Assembly (NCBI GenBank): GCA_964607765.1
Contig: CAZSNT010000077.1
Location: 1 to 46,643, forward strand
Length of the DNA: 46,643 bases
Reading direction: 5' to 3'
Source of the DNA: CAZSNT01 sp964607765
GTDB taxonomy: Bacteria; Verrucomicrobiota; Lentisphaeria; Oligosphaerales; JABHEG01
The translations under genes were made by a program, and so were the position numbers. The notes under the pieces were generated by a model that had not been told where the DNA came from, searched no databases, and saw only the letters and a program-made list of their open reading frames with translations. Positions 1 to 7,284 of this stretch are shown piece after piece (within the stretch, counting starts at the first letter, position 1; each line of letters begins with the position of its first letter).

Positions 1-94
1 GCACATACCAAGTTGGTGCTGCCGACCTCGCGGGGCTCGGCGGCAGACCATCGTGGTTCCCGGAGAGAAGACGATCGGAGAGATCGCGTTCCGG

Positions 95-325
95 AAATCG
101 TACTCGCGATCGTCCTCGCGATCGAGCCTCGACCGCCAGGCAAACGGCCCGTGATCCTGTCGGACGAGAACGGGTCGGGACAAGACCGGCACCGGGCAGC
201 CGATCCGGGACGCCGGGAATCGAGTACGATCGCGAGGACGATCGCGAGGACGATGGAGAAGCCCCTGAGACCCCTTCGGGAACAATGGCCTTCAGCGGAC
301 TTCGCAAAGCTCGGCCGCTGAGGCC
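95..325 (+). repeat. Structured repeat, copy A (left flank of TA island)
   Basis: The left part is an array of CGATCG/TCGTNNTCG-like units (about 98-123) that is repeated in inverted form at about 214-254. A conserved right part then reads GAAGCCC, CTTCGGGAACAA and a hairpin (CAGCGG at 293-298 pairing with CCGCTG at 315-320 around a 16-nt loop). Copy B near 1955-2190 has the same order of parts. Its hairpin stem differs in sequence but is still paired, which suggests that the folded form matters. Confidence 0.7.
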
Positions 326-355
326 AGCGTTCGAATCGACGAGAGAAACGCCTCT

Positions 356-383
356 TTGACAGCCACCACCATGAAGGTATAGT
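356..383 (+). promoter_or_regulatory. Promoter of brnTA
   Basis: A consensus -35 TTGACA (356-361) is followed after 16 bp by TATAGT (378-383). The brnT ATG is at 393, about ten bases after the -10 box. The transcript would therefore start at or next to the initiation codon and be leaderless or nearly so. No Shine-Dalgarno sequence is seen before this ATG. Confidence 0.7.
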
Positions 384-392
384 ATTTATACC
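376..392 (+). promoter_or_regulatory. Palindromic operator at brnTA
   Basis: GGTATAGTATTTATACC is an inverted repeat (GGTATA, 5 bp, TATACC) that overlaps the -10 box and ends directly at the brnT start codon. This position suits autorepression by the downstream BrnA-like antitoxin, as known for BrnTA systems. Binding is inferred, not shown. Confidence 0.6.
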
Positions 393-653
393 ATGGAGTT
401 CGAGTTTGACCCAAGGAAGAGCGCGGCAAACAAGCGGAAGCATGGCATCGACTTCGTCGAAGCCCAGATGCTCTGGGACGACCCGGATCTGATTGAGATC
501 CCGGCGCGAACTCAAGACGAGCCGCGCTTCTTTGTGGTCGGCATGATCGCCACCAAGCACTGGTCAGGCGTCATCACGTATCGTGACGATCGTGTCCGGG
601 TTATCTCGGTTCGGCGATCTCGGAAGGAAGAGGTGACGATATATGAAAGCTAG
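393..653 (+). CDS. brnT: BrnT-family toxin
   Basis: An 86-residue protein of the usual BrnT length. The N-terminus FEFDPRKSAANKRKHGIDF matches the family signature (Phe-x-Trp/Phe-Asp, Lys, Asn, Lys-His-Gly-Ile/Val-x-Phe), and the C-terminal part has the expected VISVRRSRKEE segment. BrnT is a small ribonuclease of the RelE-like fold that inhibits translation until bound by its antitoxin. The gene lies directly after a palindrome-covered promoter and overlaps the antitoxin gene by 11 bases. That toxin-first order with overlap is typical of brnTA. All signature residues seem present, so it is probably functional. Confidence 0.9.
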   Translation: MEFEFDPRKSAANKRKHGIDFVEAQMLWDDPDLIEIPARTQDEPRFFVVGMIATKHWSGVITYRDDRVRVISVRRSRKEEVTIYES

Positions 654-870
654 GGATTTCGACAAGGCGTTTGATTCCGGCCAGGACGTGACGCAGTTCC
701 TTGATCACTCCAAGGCACGCCGTCCGGAGCAAGAGCAGAAGCGCGTAAACGTGGACTTCCCTATCTGGATGATCCACTCGCTGGACAAAGAGGCAAAGCG
801 CCTCGGCGTGCCCAGGCAATCGCTGATCAAGGTGCTGATTGCGCAGCACCTTGAAAAGGCCCACGCCTGA
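643..870 (+). CDS. brnA: BrnA/CopG-type antitoxin
   Basis: A 75-residue protein with a C-terminal ribbon-helix-helix-like segment (about residues 35-70: KRVNVDFPIWMIHSLDKEAK, then an RLGVPRQSLIKVLIAQHL helix). It starts inside the last codons of brnT and has a good ribosome site (GGAAGAGGTG). By family knowledge it should neutralise BrnT and, as a dimeric RHH DNA-binding protein, repress its own promoter. The palindrome at 376-392 is the obvious target. The divergent N-terminal half (residues 1-30) would be the toxin-embracing part. Family level is confident; specificity for BrnT is inferred from adjacency. Confidence 0.85.
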   Translation: MKARDFDKAFDSGQDVTQFLDHSKARRPEQEQKRVNVDFPIWMIHSLDKEAKRLGVPRQSLIKVLIAQHLEKAHA

Positions 871-970
871 TCATCGGGATTCGAACATGCTCTTGCAGCT
901 GACGCTGCATCGCCGGGCGCTTCTGCGGCGCCCCCGGCGACACAGCGCAGCTGAAGAGCGGCGATGGCAG

Positions 971-1369
971 ATGATGATGAGTGAACTTTGGGAGAGCATC
1001 CTTCCCGTCGTAGTCTACGCGATCGGGATACTGTTCGGGCATGTTGGCTTGTGGTCGTCAGTTGCATCGATCATGTCTGGCATCGTCACGCTGGCCCTGT
1101 CCGTGCTCATCTTCTGCATTGCACTACCGGTCGCGCGGACACGACGAATGGGGCTCTGGCCGCCCCGAATTGCGAAAGGAATCCTGGTTCTTCAGGCACT
1201 CTATGTCTCTTTGTTCATCGCAGGCGTCGCTGCAGCCATCTGTGAGATCAAATGGTCCACTGACCCCTGCGTCAGTTTGCCGGTGCCCTTCGCCGTGAGT
1301 TTCATCCTACTTGTCCCTCTGGTACTATTGTGGTACTATAAGATATGCCGCCAAAGATCCGCGAATTGA
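971..1369 (+). CDS. Small four-helix membrane protein, unknown function
   Basis: About 132 residues with four strongly hydrophobic stretches (roughly residues 8-28, 33-55, 68-92 and 106-127). The start is taken at the ATG triplet run at 971-979; the frame is open further upstream, but that part is Arg-rich and looks non-coding. I do not recognise a family. It sits between two toxin-antitoxin pairs and its 3' end overlaps the hicA start by 25 bases, so the hicA promoter lies inside it. It may be cargo of the island. The ribosome site is weak, so the gene is moderately supported. Confidence 0.5.
   Translation: MMMSELWESILPVVVYAIGILFGHVGLWSSVASIMSGIVTLALSVLIFCIALPVARTRRMGLWPPRIAKGILVLQALYVSLFIAGVAAAICEIKWSTDPCVSLPVPFAVSFILLVPLVLLWYYKICRQRSAN
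1311..1339 (+). promoter_or_regulatory. Promoter and repeat operator of hicAB
   Basis: TTGTCC (1311-1316), a 17-bp spacer and TACTAT (1334-1339) form a plausible promoter. The -10 box ends six bases before the hicA ATG (1345), so the mRNA would again be leaderless. Two direct copies of GGTACTAT (1321-1328, 1332-1339) spaced 11 bp apart, one helical turn, cover the -10 region and are a likely HicB operator. Confidence 0.55.
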
Positions 1370-1539
1370 TCAAGAGACTCCGGGCCGCCGGTTTTGTTGA
1401 CCGAGGTGGCAAAGGGAGCCACCGGAACTTCAAGCATCCGAGCGGCCCGAAGATCACGGTCAGTGGCAGTCCCGGAGACGACGCAAAGCCTTACCAGGAG
1501 CGTGGAGTTGACAGAGCGATTGAGGACGCAGAACGATGA
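1345..1539 (+). CDS. hicA: HicA-family mRNA interferase toxin
   Basis: A 64-residue double-stranded-RNA-binding-fold toxin. The family hallmark is visible: an N-terminal helix (ELIKRLRAAGF), then GGKGSHRNFKHPSG with the catalytic His in Gly-Ser-His, then strand K-I-T-V-S-G. Length is at the low end of the usual 60-80 residues. HicA cleaves mRNA and is neutralised by HicB. The gene ends four bases into hicB (ATGA-type overlap at 1536-1539), the standard hicAB order. Catalytic His and glycine-rich loop are intact, so it is likely active. Confidence 0.92.
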   Translation: MPPKIRELIKRLRAAGFVDRGGKGSHRNFKHPSGPKITVSGSPGDDAKPYQERGVDRAIEDAER

Positions 1540-1910
1540 AAACCAGCGACAGGTATCTCAAGCTCGTTGAGTGGTCGGAAGAGGATGGTTGCTACGTCGG
1601 CACGTGTCCCGGCTTGATGCTTGGCGGGGTACACGGGGACGATGAGTCGGCCGTCTACGCCGAACTGTGTGAGGTGGTCGATGACTGGATTCGCATCTAC
1701 GAAGAGGACGGTGAGCCTTTGCCGGAGGCTACGGCTGGCAAAGAGTACTCCGGCAAGTTTCTCCTGCGTCCAGGCAAGGAGCTTCACAAAGATCTGGCCG
1801 TTCAGGCCATGCGCGTCGGGGAAAGTCTGAATTCCTACTGCATCAAGCTGTTGCAGAGCCGCTCCCCGAAGAGAAGACGGGGGAACCAGCCAGTGCACAG
1901 GACGGCGTGA
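1536..1910 (+). CDS. hicB: HicB-family antitoxin
   Basis: A 124-residue protein with the two HicB parts. The N-terminal partial RNase H-like domain (about 1-65) contains the family pattern W-S-E-E-D-G-C-Y-V-G-T-C-P-G and an acidic helix. A C-terminal DNA-binding segment (about 85-112) contains LAVQAMRVGESLNSYCIKLL. It should sequester HicA and repress the hicAB promoter. The last residues run into the GC-rich flank and are probably not conserved. Translation is coupled to hicA by overlap. Confidence 0.92.
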   Translation: MKTSDRYLKLVEWSEEDGCYVGTCPGLMLGGVHGDDESAVYAELCEVVDDWIRIYEEDGEPLPEATAGKEYSGKFLLRPGKELHKDLAVQAMRVGESLNSYCIKLLQSRSPKRRRGNQPVHRTA

Positions 1911-2270
1911 CCGCCGCGCCCCTCATCGCAGTGTTCCCGGACAGCAGATGACCGGACAGATCGATTTGCGGAATCGTAATCGTGGTCGTAATCGCGGTCG
2001 TCATCGAGAGTCAATCGGCATGAGATCGGCAATCAGCTCGGGTCCGGGCTGGAGAAGATGATTGCAGAATCGTCCGTTCGGGAATCCGGAACCCGGACGG
2101 ATTACGACCGCGAGTACGATTGAGAAGCCCGGGAGATCGCTTCGGGAACAAGCCCCATGCACGGGACTCCGTAAACTCCGCCCGTGATGGGCACGTTACA
2201 CTTTGTCTCGTATCGGTGAGGAGTTGGGGCCATTGACCTGGTACGGGCGACCAACCAGGGGCGGGCCGAC
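1911..2270. other. Intergenic region with structured repeat
   Basis: A 360-bp stretch between hicB and the end of the large secreted-protein gene. It is mostly occupied by copy B of the structured repeat (about 1955-2190). No open frame with protein-like composition is seen. No clear intrinsic terminator with a T-tract is visible apart from the repeat hairpin. Confidence 0.6.
1955..2190 (+). repeat. Structured repeat, copy B (right flank of TA island)
   Basis: It has the same organisation and orientation as copy A. Units GAATCGTAATCG...TCGTAATCGCGG (about 1970-2005) are followed by an inverted set GGATTACGACCGCGAGTACG (2099-2118), the box TGAGAAGCCC, CTTCGGGAACAA and a terminal hairpin (CACGGG at 2160-2165 with CCCGTG at 2181-2186, 15-nt loop). 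Loop sequences of the two copies are similar while the stems differ by compensating changes. Confidence 0.7.
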
Positions 2271-5200
2271 TCATGGTCTCACTCCTTCCGGGACCACCTC
2301 AATCGCGTTGCAGAGCCTGGCTGTTCGACGCCCGCCTGCCGGATAGCTGAAGTCCACGTCGAGAACACCGTCGTCCACTCGGACTCCCGCGAATTCCCTG
2401 ACGATCGCGCGGTTGAAGTCGCCCCCGCAGAGCTCGAGCAGGTCGGCATTTTCGAGGACACGGCGGTTTTCGATGCTGACCCCGAACACGAACACCCCGG
2501 GTCTGGCCGAGGGCTCGTAACCGACCTTCAGGTGGAGCCGAACCGTGTAGCTCCCGGGCTCGACCGCGAATCGGTAGCCGTCGATGTCGTACGCTTCGGT
2601 GGCGTACAGCTCCGGGTCCGACGTGCCGACGATCTCAGCTACGGGGCGGATGACGCTCTTGTACCCGCCGTGGTAGCCGTAACCGTCTGTGACGAAGGGT
2701 TGGTCGGGGAAGAAGAGCGTTCCGGACTTGGCCTGGTAGAAAGCGACTCGTCCCTGGCCGCAGTTCACGGCGTAGTTGCTCCGCGCGATCATCTCAGCTT
2801 GCGTCTTCAGGAGCCCCTGTGCTGCAGCTTGAGCGACCTTGGTCAGTACCCGCACATCCCTGGCGAAGAGCAGGCGATGCGCTTCGGCGTAGGCGCCCGC
2901 CTCAGCGGCACGCTGCAGGGCGTCGAGGTGCCGCCGAAGTGCGCCGACATCCGCACCGGTGGCCGCGATGGCCTGGACGCTGTTGCGGACAGCCGTGATG
3001 CGCTCCCGATACCATTGCACCGTTGCGTCAGGCACGGAGACTCCGGTCACCCGCGGCTGCGGCGTTGTTTCCTTGAGCCTGAAAGACCGCAGCTGGAAGG
3101 GCTTGAGGGCAATCTCGAGCTTGCCTTCTTTGGTTGCCACAGGGGTACCATCTGACAGGTTCGTCCCGCGCGTTTTCCCAGCAACATGGACAGTGACGCT
3201 CAGCGATGAGTGGATCGTATTCACCGCGTACAGGTACGTGCCCCCAGCCGCCTGCCGGTAACGCACCGTTACGGGATCGCCGCCGCCCGGTGCGTCATCG
3301 AACGCGGCCTCGGGCAGGGCGCAGTAGGCACGTGCGAACTCGCGGGTGACCGCGTCTCGCCCTGCCGTGCCCAGAGGCTGGGCGCCGATGAGCATGTGGC
3401 TTGTGTCCATGGTCGCCAGACAGAAGGCGAACTCTTTCAGGAAGAACCGGCCATGGGCTTTGACGTCCGCGTTCTGGAAGTGGCCGGCGTAGCGGTCAGG
3501 TTTCAGCGAGTCATTGAAGCTCTCGAAGTAGCGCAGGTAGCTGGCTGAAGCGGCGCGGCCGGGGGTGCGGAACACCCCGGCGTTCGCACGGTCGAAGAGG
3601 ACCTCGTTGTAGCGCGTTTCGGAGTTGTCCCAGTGCCGGACATGCCGGTACGTGGTTGGCCCGCGCTGCGGTACGAGGACAACTGCCGGCAGCTCCTTCA
3701 GCGCGTCCGTGTCGAGGGCGAAGTCGCGGTACAGATGTGTCGCGAACGTGGGGGCAGCGTCCGTCTTCTGCCACGGCTTGACCGGCACAGAAATCCTGAC
3801 CGGGAAGTCGGGACGAACATCGGTTGCCATGTCGCTGATCGTGGCCAGAAGAGCAGTCGTCTTGGCCGCCCGCCACGCCAGCCATGGCCCCAGGCCGGGG
3901 CCGGTCAGGAATACATGTCTCGCCGCAAAGCGTCTGCGGCCTTTGGCATCCGGAACGTCCTGCCCCGTTTCCTTCTCGAACAGCGAGACAGTCACGTCGT
4001 CATACCCCTGGTCCAGCGACATGAACGTCCAGGTCGGCGTGAGCCACAGGTCGAGCCCGGCAAACGCTTGCCTGCGGCCGTACCGTCGCAGCAGCTCGCC
4101 GACGTGCCTGAAGAATGCCTTGCGCACCGCGGGATGCACCGGATTGCAGTTGTAACCGTTGCGGTTGCGCACCAGATCCCCCAACGCGTCCCGCGTGAAC
4201 ACGTCCTGCTCGAGGAAGGCGTCAACCCGATCCGGAAACAGGTAGAAGTCCGGCAGCGCAGTCAGGTTCACGCTCGTAATGAGGCGTTTGCCGCGCGTGC
4301 CGAAGATCTGCAGGAACAGATCGATCCAGCCAGCCGGTCGCAGACCGTGCCCCGAGTAGTTGTCCGGCGCCGGGTAGCTGACGGAATGGTAGCGCAGCAG
4401 TGGGTAGGAGACCGTCTCCTGGCCCGTGTAGTCGAGGTAGTCGCACAGCGCCGCGAGGTGCCGAACCGCCGTGTCAGGGCCGGTTCCCTTGCGGAACAGT
4501 ACCTCGAAGCTCTGATCCTCATCCATATGCCCCAGCGTGCGATGGGTAGCGTTGGGCGGGTAGTCGATTGCCAGCCGAGGCAGGCGCGTGGTCACTGGGC
4601 GCACGGTCACGGCGGCCACGGCCGCGGGCAGCCCGGGAACCATGGTCCGGGCTTCGAACAGGTAGCGGTGCCGGTCGGGATAGAACAGGTAGCGGGTTGT
4701 GCGCATCGTGCCGCTGACGGGATACTCTTCGCCGCTCTGTATGCCGCCCTCGAGTCGGTCGCGGTGCTGTCGTGACTCAGATTCGGGATACATGTACAGC
4801 CCCATCGAGCGTGGCCGATCGTCCGGCCAGACGATGTCCAGCACGACCGGTGGCCCGGCCGTCTGCGAGGGCGGGAACTCAATCTCGAACGCAAACCGGT
4901 CCGCTTTCTCGGTTCCGGCTTCCCGGTAGGCGACACCGTTCAGCGTCTTGACGGACGTCTCGGCGCTGGCGAGCAGGCCGGGCAGGTCGGCCCCGACGTC
5001 GATCACCGTGGCCGGGGCCCCGAGACCGAGTGCCGCCGTACTGGATTCGGCCCCAACCGGCGTCTCGTAGGCGACGACCCGAAACACCCACTGGCTTGTC
5101 GCCTCACGCATGGTCGCAGCACACGTCATTCGGTAGTTTCCGGCCTGGAGTGGAGGGGTTGCCACCGCCAGTGACATCCGGTCGTGGACGCTGACCGTGA

Positions 5201-6734
5201 AGGTCTTGGTCGCGAGCGCCTGTTCCGAGTCTTCGGCCATGAGGCGACAGTCGAGCTCGACCTGGATTGGCGGCCGCACGTCCGTGCCGACTGTCGGCGC
5301 GACCAGCTTTCCGGCGGGCGCGAGTTCCACGGTCAGCTCTCCCGCCTTCCCTGCTTCGAGGAAGCGCCGTTCCAGAACGAGGTCCACGGGGCGCGCCCTG
5401 CGCATCTCTGCGGTTACCTGTTCCGCGTTCAATGGCGTCTTGTAGATCCGCAGTTCGTCGAACGTCCCATCGGCGGTCTTCAGCGGCCCGCGGTTCGCGG
5501 GTGTCGACCCCACGCTGAATGTTCGGGCCGGCTCCAGGTGCACGTCTGTTCGCTGCGGCAGATAGCGCTTGCCGGTCAACCCGCGTTCGTACGGGATGCC
5601 GTCGACATACAGCTTCGACCACTCGTTCTCGTCCCAGACCAGCGCCACATGATGCCACGCGCCCTTCAGCCACGCGCCCCGGCAGCGGTTGTACACGGAC
5701 ACTCCCTTCAAGCCTTCCCCGCGCGGCAGATCGGCACGCAGCCAGTTCCATTGCCAGATCCTGAGAATCTGCTCGCCCTTCTCGTTGAACGCCTGGAACA
5801 GCCCGTACCACGGGAAGCGTTTCGGGTTCGTGATCTCGCCGTCCCACTCGGGCCGGAACCAGAACATGATCGTGCCGCCGTCTCCCGAGAATGCGTCCCC
5901 GGCGTGGTAATGGAGCAGCGGCACAGCCCCGTCCTTCGCGTTTCGGCTGACCCGGACGCCCTGCGCGAACACACCGCGGCTGAAGCTGAGTTTCTCGCCG
6001 GCGATGAGTGCATCCTGGGCATTCGGCTGGGCCTTGTCTGGTTTGAGCGACCCGTCAAACGCTGCATGGAACGCCAGTTGCGGCACCGTTGGCTCAGCGT
6101 CACGCTTCGGCTGGTCAGGCAGGCGCACGATGCGGAGGTTGTCGAAGGCGCAGTCCAGACGGTAGCTGTAGAACAGCACGGACTGAAGCACGGCAGGTTC
6201 GCGCCGGATCGTGCCGATCGATCGCCCGTTTGCCTCGGCGTGTACGTAAGCGCCGCGGCTCGAGATCGCCACGGCCGTCCAAGCGGCTGCATCGCCGCTG
6301 GGCAGCGGGGGCGAAAGCCCTTCGCCCAGCTGTGTGTGACTCAGCGTCTTGTCACCGGACGTGTGCCAGTAGTGGAGCGTTTTCCCTCGGCAGTAGATAC
6401 GCAGCTTTGTGGCGTTGTCGTAGCTGAAGATCACACCGAAATGCTGGTCTCGTTCAGGCACCGCAAAGCGCTTAACGTCGAAGGACAGGCTGCAGTTCTC
6501 CAGAGCCAAGCCGCCGAGCGTGAACGTGACCATGCGTTCAGTGCTGCCCACCGTACGGAGGAATCCGGCGTTCGTCTCCCAAGCTCCCTTGTCGAGCCGC
6601 AGTGCCACCGGCGGCTCCGCAGCATCAAAGGACTCGGCGAAGACGGCGGGGCCTTCTGGCAGCGGCGCGCCTGTGAGGGCTTGTGACGCGCAGAGAAGCA
6701 GGGCGCAGATGGGTACGTGTACGTGTTTCATCAT
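2271..6734 (-). CDS. Giant secreted LamG / TIM-barrel-like / malectin-like protein
   Basis: About 1,487 residues from the double ATG at 6734/6731, which directly precedes a signal peptide (KHVHVPICALLLCASQALTGA). Visible parts in order: a beta-sandwich resembling DUF1080/family-16-like domains (about 30-200); a LamG/concanavalin-like domain (about 215-460; GTIMFWFRPEW, WHHVALVWDE, LYVDG, FDELRIYKTPL); an Ig-like linker; a large central region with TIM-barrel-like glycosidase character (about 740-1170; AGLDLWLTPTW); a helical segment; and a C-terminal malectin-like carbohydrate-binding domain (about 1340-1480; YAVNCG, GYGYHGG, Y-T-V-R-L-H-L). The likely role is binding and perhaps cleaving a polysaccharide outside the cytoplasm. 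I cannot assign a catalytic family or substrate. The upstream ground is pseudogene debris, so its promoter is unclear. Confidence 0.8.
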   Translation of the reverse strand: MMKHVHVPICALLLCASQALTGAPLPEGPAVFAESFDAAEPPVALRLDKGAWETNAGFLRTVGSTERMVTFTLGGLALENCSLSFDVKRFAVPERDQHFGVIFSYDNATKLRIYCRGKTLHYWHTSGDKTLSHTQLGEGLSPPLPSGDAAAWTAVAISSRGAYVHAEANGRSIGTIRREPAVLQSVLFYSYRLDCAFDNLRIVRLPDQPKRDAEPTVPQLAFHAAFDGSLKPDKAQPNAQDALIAGEKLSFSRGVFAQGVRVSRNAKDGAVPLLHYHAGDAFSGDGGTIMFWFRPEWDGEITNPKRFPWYGLFQAFNEKGEQILRIWQWNWLRADLPRGEGLKGVSVYNRCRGAWLKGAWHHVALVWDENEWSKLYVDGIPYERGLTGKRYLPQRTDVHLEPARTFSVGSTPANRGPLKTADGTFDELRIYKTPLNAEQVTAEMRRARPVDLVLERRFLEAGKAGELTVELAPAGKLVAPTVGTDVRPPIQVELDCRLMAEDSEQALATKTFTVSVHDRMSLAVATPPLQAGNYRMTCAATMREATSQWVFRVVAYETPVGAESSTAALGLGAPATVIDVGADLPGLLASAETSVKTLNGVAYREAGTEKADRFAFEIEFPPSQTAGPPVVLDIVWPDDRPRSMGLYMYPESESRQHRDRLEGGIQSGEEYPVSGTMRTTRYLFYPDRHRYLFEARTMVPGLPAAVAAVTVRPVTTRLPRLAIDYPPNATHRTLGHMDEDQSFEVLFRKGTGPDTAVRHLAALCDYLDYTGQETVSYPLLRYHSVSYPAPDNYSGHGLRPAGWIDLFLQIFGTRGKRLITSVNLTALPDFYLFPDRVDAFLEQDVFTRDALGDLVRNRNGYNCNPVHPAVRKAFFRHVGELLRRYGRRQAFAGLDLWLTPTWTFMSLDQGYDDVTVSLFEKETGQDVPDAKGRRRFAARHVFLTGPGLGPWLAWRAAKTTALLATISDMATDVRPDFPVRISVPVKPWQKTDAAPTFATHLYRDFALDTDALKELPAVVLVPQRGPTTYRHVRHWDNSETRYNEVLFDRANAGVFRTPGRAASASYLRYFESFNDSLKPDRYAGHFQNADVKAHGRFFLKEFAFCLATMDTSHMLIGAQPLGTAGRDAVTREFARAYCALPEAAFDDAPGGGDPVTVRYRQAAGGTYLYAVNTIHSSLSVTVHVAGKTRGTNLSDGTPVATKEGKLEIALKPFQLRSFRLKETTPQPRVTGVSVPDATVQWYRERITAVRNSVQAIAATGADVGALRRHLDALQRAAEAGAYAEAHRLLFARDVRVLTKVAQAAAQGLLKTQAEMIARSNYAVNCGQGRVAFYQAKSGTLFFPDQPFVTDGYGYHGGYKSVIRPVAEIVGTSDPELYATEAYDIDGYRFAVEPGSYTVRLHLKVGYEPSARPGVFVFGVSIENRRVLENADLLELCGGDFNRAIVREFAGVRVDDGVLDVDFSYPAGGRRTARLCNAIEVVPEGVRP

Positions 6735-6990
6735 TGTGTGTGAGCCGGAGCTCAACTTCCAGCAGTGGTACACATGGAAGCAAGGCCGCGGCATCTACAT
6801 TCTCACTCGCGAGAAGGAGAGCATGAAGTTCCCTGTCTTCGACGAGGACTACATTGATCGGGCAGATCCATGCAACATCGGCGTTGTGGCTGACCACATG
6901 GTGGGGAACGGTCCGGACATAATGCCCTGGCAACTGGCGTGCGAGACGCCGATCAATACACTCGTCAAGGAGGATCCTACGCCGGGACAA
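6625..6990 (-). pseudogene. Truncated DUF5615-type PIN-like toxin
   Basis: The frame starts with TTG at 6990 and overlaps the end of the DUF433 gene, the normal arrangement of DUF433-DUF5615 pairs. The first ~28 residues (ILLDECIDRRLARQLPGH, then VRTVPHH) match the DUF5615 N-terminus, including the catalytic-type Asp-Glu. After that the expected Gly/Asn-Gly and Thr-x-Asp-x-Asn/Arg-Leu motifs are not recognisable, and the frame finally runs into the N-terminus of the large secreted protein (out of frame from 6734). I read this as a gene cut at about position 6900. A segment of unrelated coding-like sequence on the + strand follows the break. Confidence 0.6.
6745..6915 (+). pseudogene. Fragment of a coding sequence of unknown family
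   Basis: Read on the + strand (frame of 6520), this stretch gives protein-like sequence (FQQWYTWKQGRGIYIL, then KFPVFDEDYIDRADPCNIG and VVADHMVGNG). It has a clear G/C preference at third codon positions, unlike the Arg-rich shadow before it and the remainder after it. No start, no natural end and no ribosome site are visible, so it looks like an internal piece of a lost gene. It sits exactly where the DUF5615 homology stops on the other strand. The family is not recognised. Confidence 0.4.
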
Positions 6991-7186
6991 GAGTTCTCTC
7001 CCTTGCCTCCTCGAAGAACTGAATCACCTGTTCCCGCGTGACGGTAGGGAACCCGTCAAGGAAATCGTTAATCGAATCCCCCGCTTCCAGGTAGTCGATG
7101 AGAGTCTCGACGGGAACGCGAGTGCCTGTGAAAACGGGGGTCCCGCCCATGACTCGGCGGTCGCGTGTGATGGTACGTTCTTGCAT
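6977..7186 (-). CDS. DUF433-family antitoxin-like protein
   Basis: A 69-residue protein with the DUF433 pattern: ITRDRRVMGGTPVFTGTRVP near the N-terminus, a Leu-x-x-Tyr-Leu-Glu-x-G-x-S/D-I-x-D-F-L helix, and a C-terminal YP-like helix (TREQVIQFFEEARER). These proteins have an HTH-like fold and are found paired with DUF5615 PIN-like nucleases as toxin-antitoxin modules. Here the partner overlaps by 14 bases but looks truncated, so this may be an orphan antitoxin. The start ATG is at 7186. Confidence 0.85.
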   Translation of the reverse strand: MQERTITRDRRVMGGTPVFTGTRVPVETLIDYLEAGDSINDFLDGFPTVTREQVIQFFEEARERTLVPA

Positions 7187-7230
7187 GGCGTTGGTGTACT
7201 CGTGGGCAATGCGCCCAAAATAAGATACAG

Positions 7231-7275
7231 GGAGCTAACGAGTTGGTCCAGCCGACCTCGCGACCTCGGCGGCAC
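7231..7275 (+). repeat. GC-rich repeat motif related to 11-50
   Basis: AGTTGGTCCAGCCGACCTCG followed by an imperfect complement ending CTCGGCGGCACACC matches AGTTGGTGCTGCCGACCTCG...CTCGGCGGCAGACC at 11-50 with few differences. The GCCGA...TCGGC arms could form a hairpin. Function is unknown. Confidence 0.55.
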
Positions 7276-7284
7276 ACCGGCACG

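Larger units (their letters stand above)
1..392. other. Intergenic region with structured repeats
   Basis: No convincing gene is visible. Bases 11-50 carry a GC-rich motif containing CCGACCTCGCG that recurs at about 7231-7275. Bases about 95-325 carry copy A of the structured repeat described separately, and 356-392 hold the brnT promoter and operator. An open frame at 13-321 has low-complexity Arg/Asp/Pro composition and follows the repeat units, so I do not count it as a gene. Confidence 0.6.

Noticed and set aside
13..321. 102-residue open frame at the window start
   Set aside because: The sequence follows the structured repeat and is low complexity; no homology-like motif or ribosome site.
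95..2190. Integron attC interpretation of the repeats around the TA genes
   Set aside because: The terminal hairpins and cassette-like layout are suggestive, but GTTRRRY and RYYYAAC core boxes are not present at the ends and no integrase gene is in the window.
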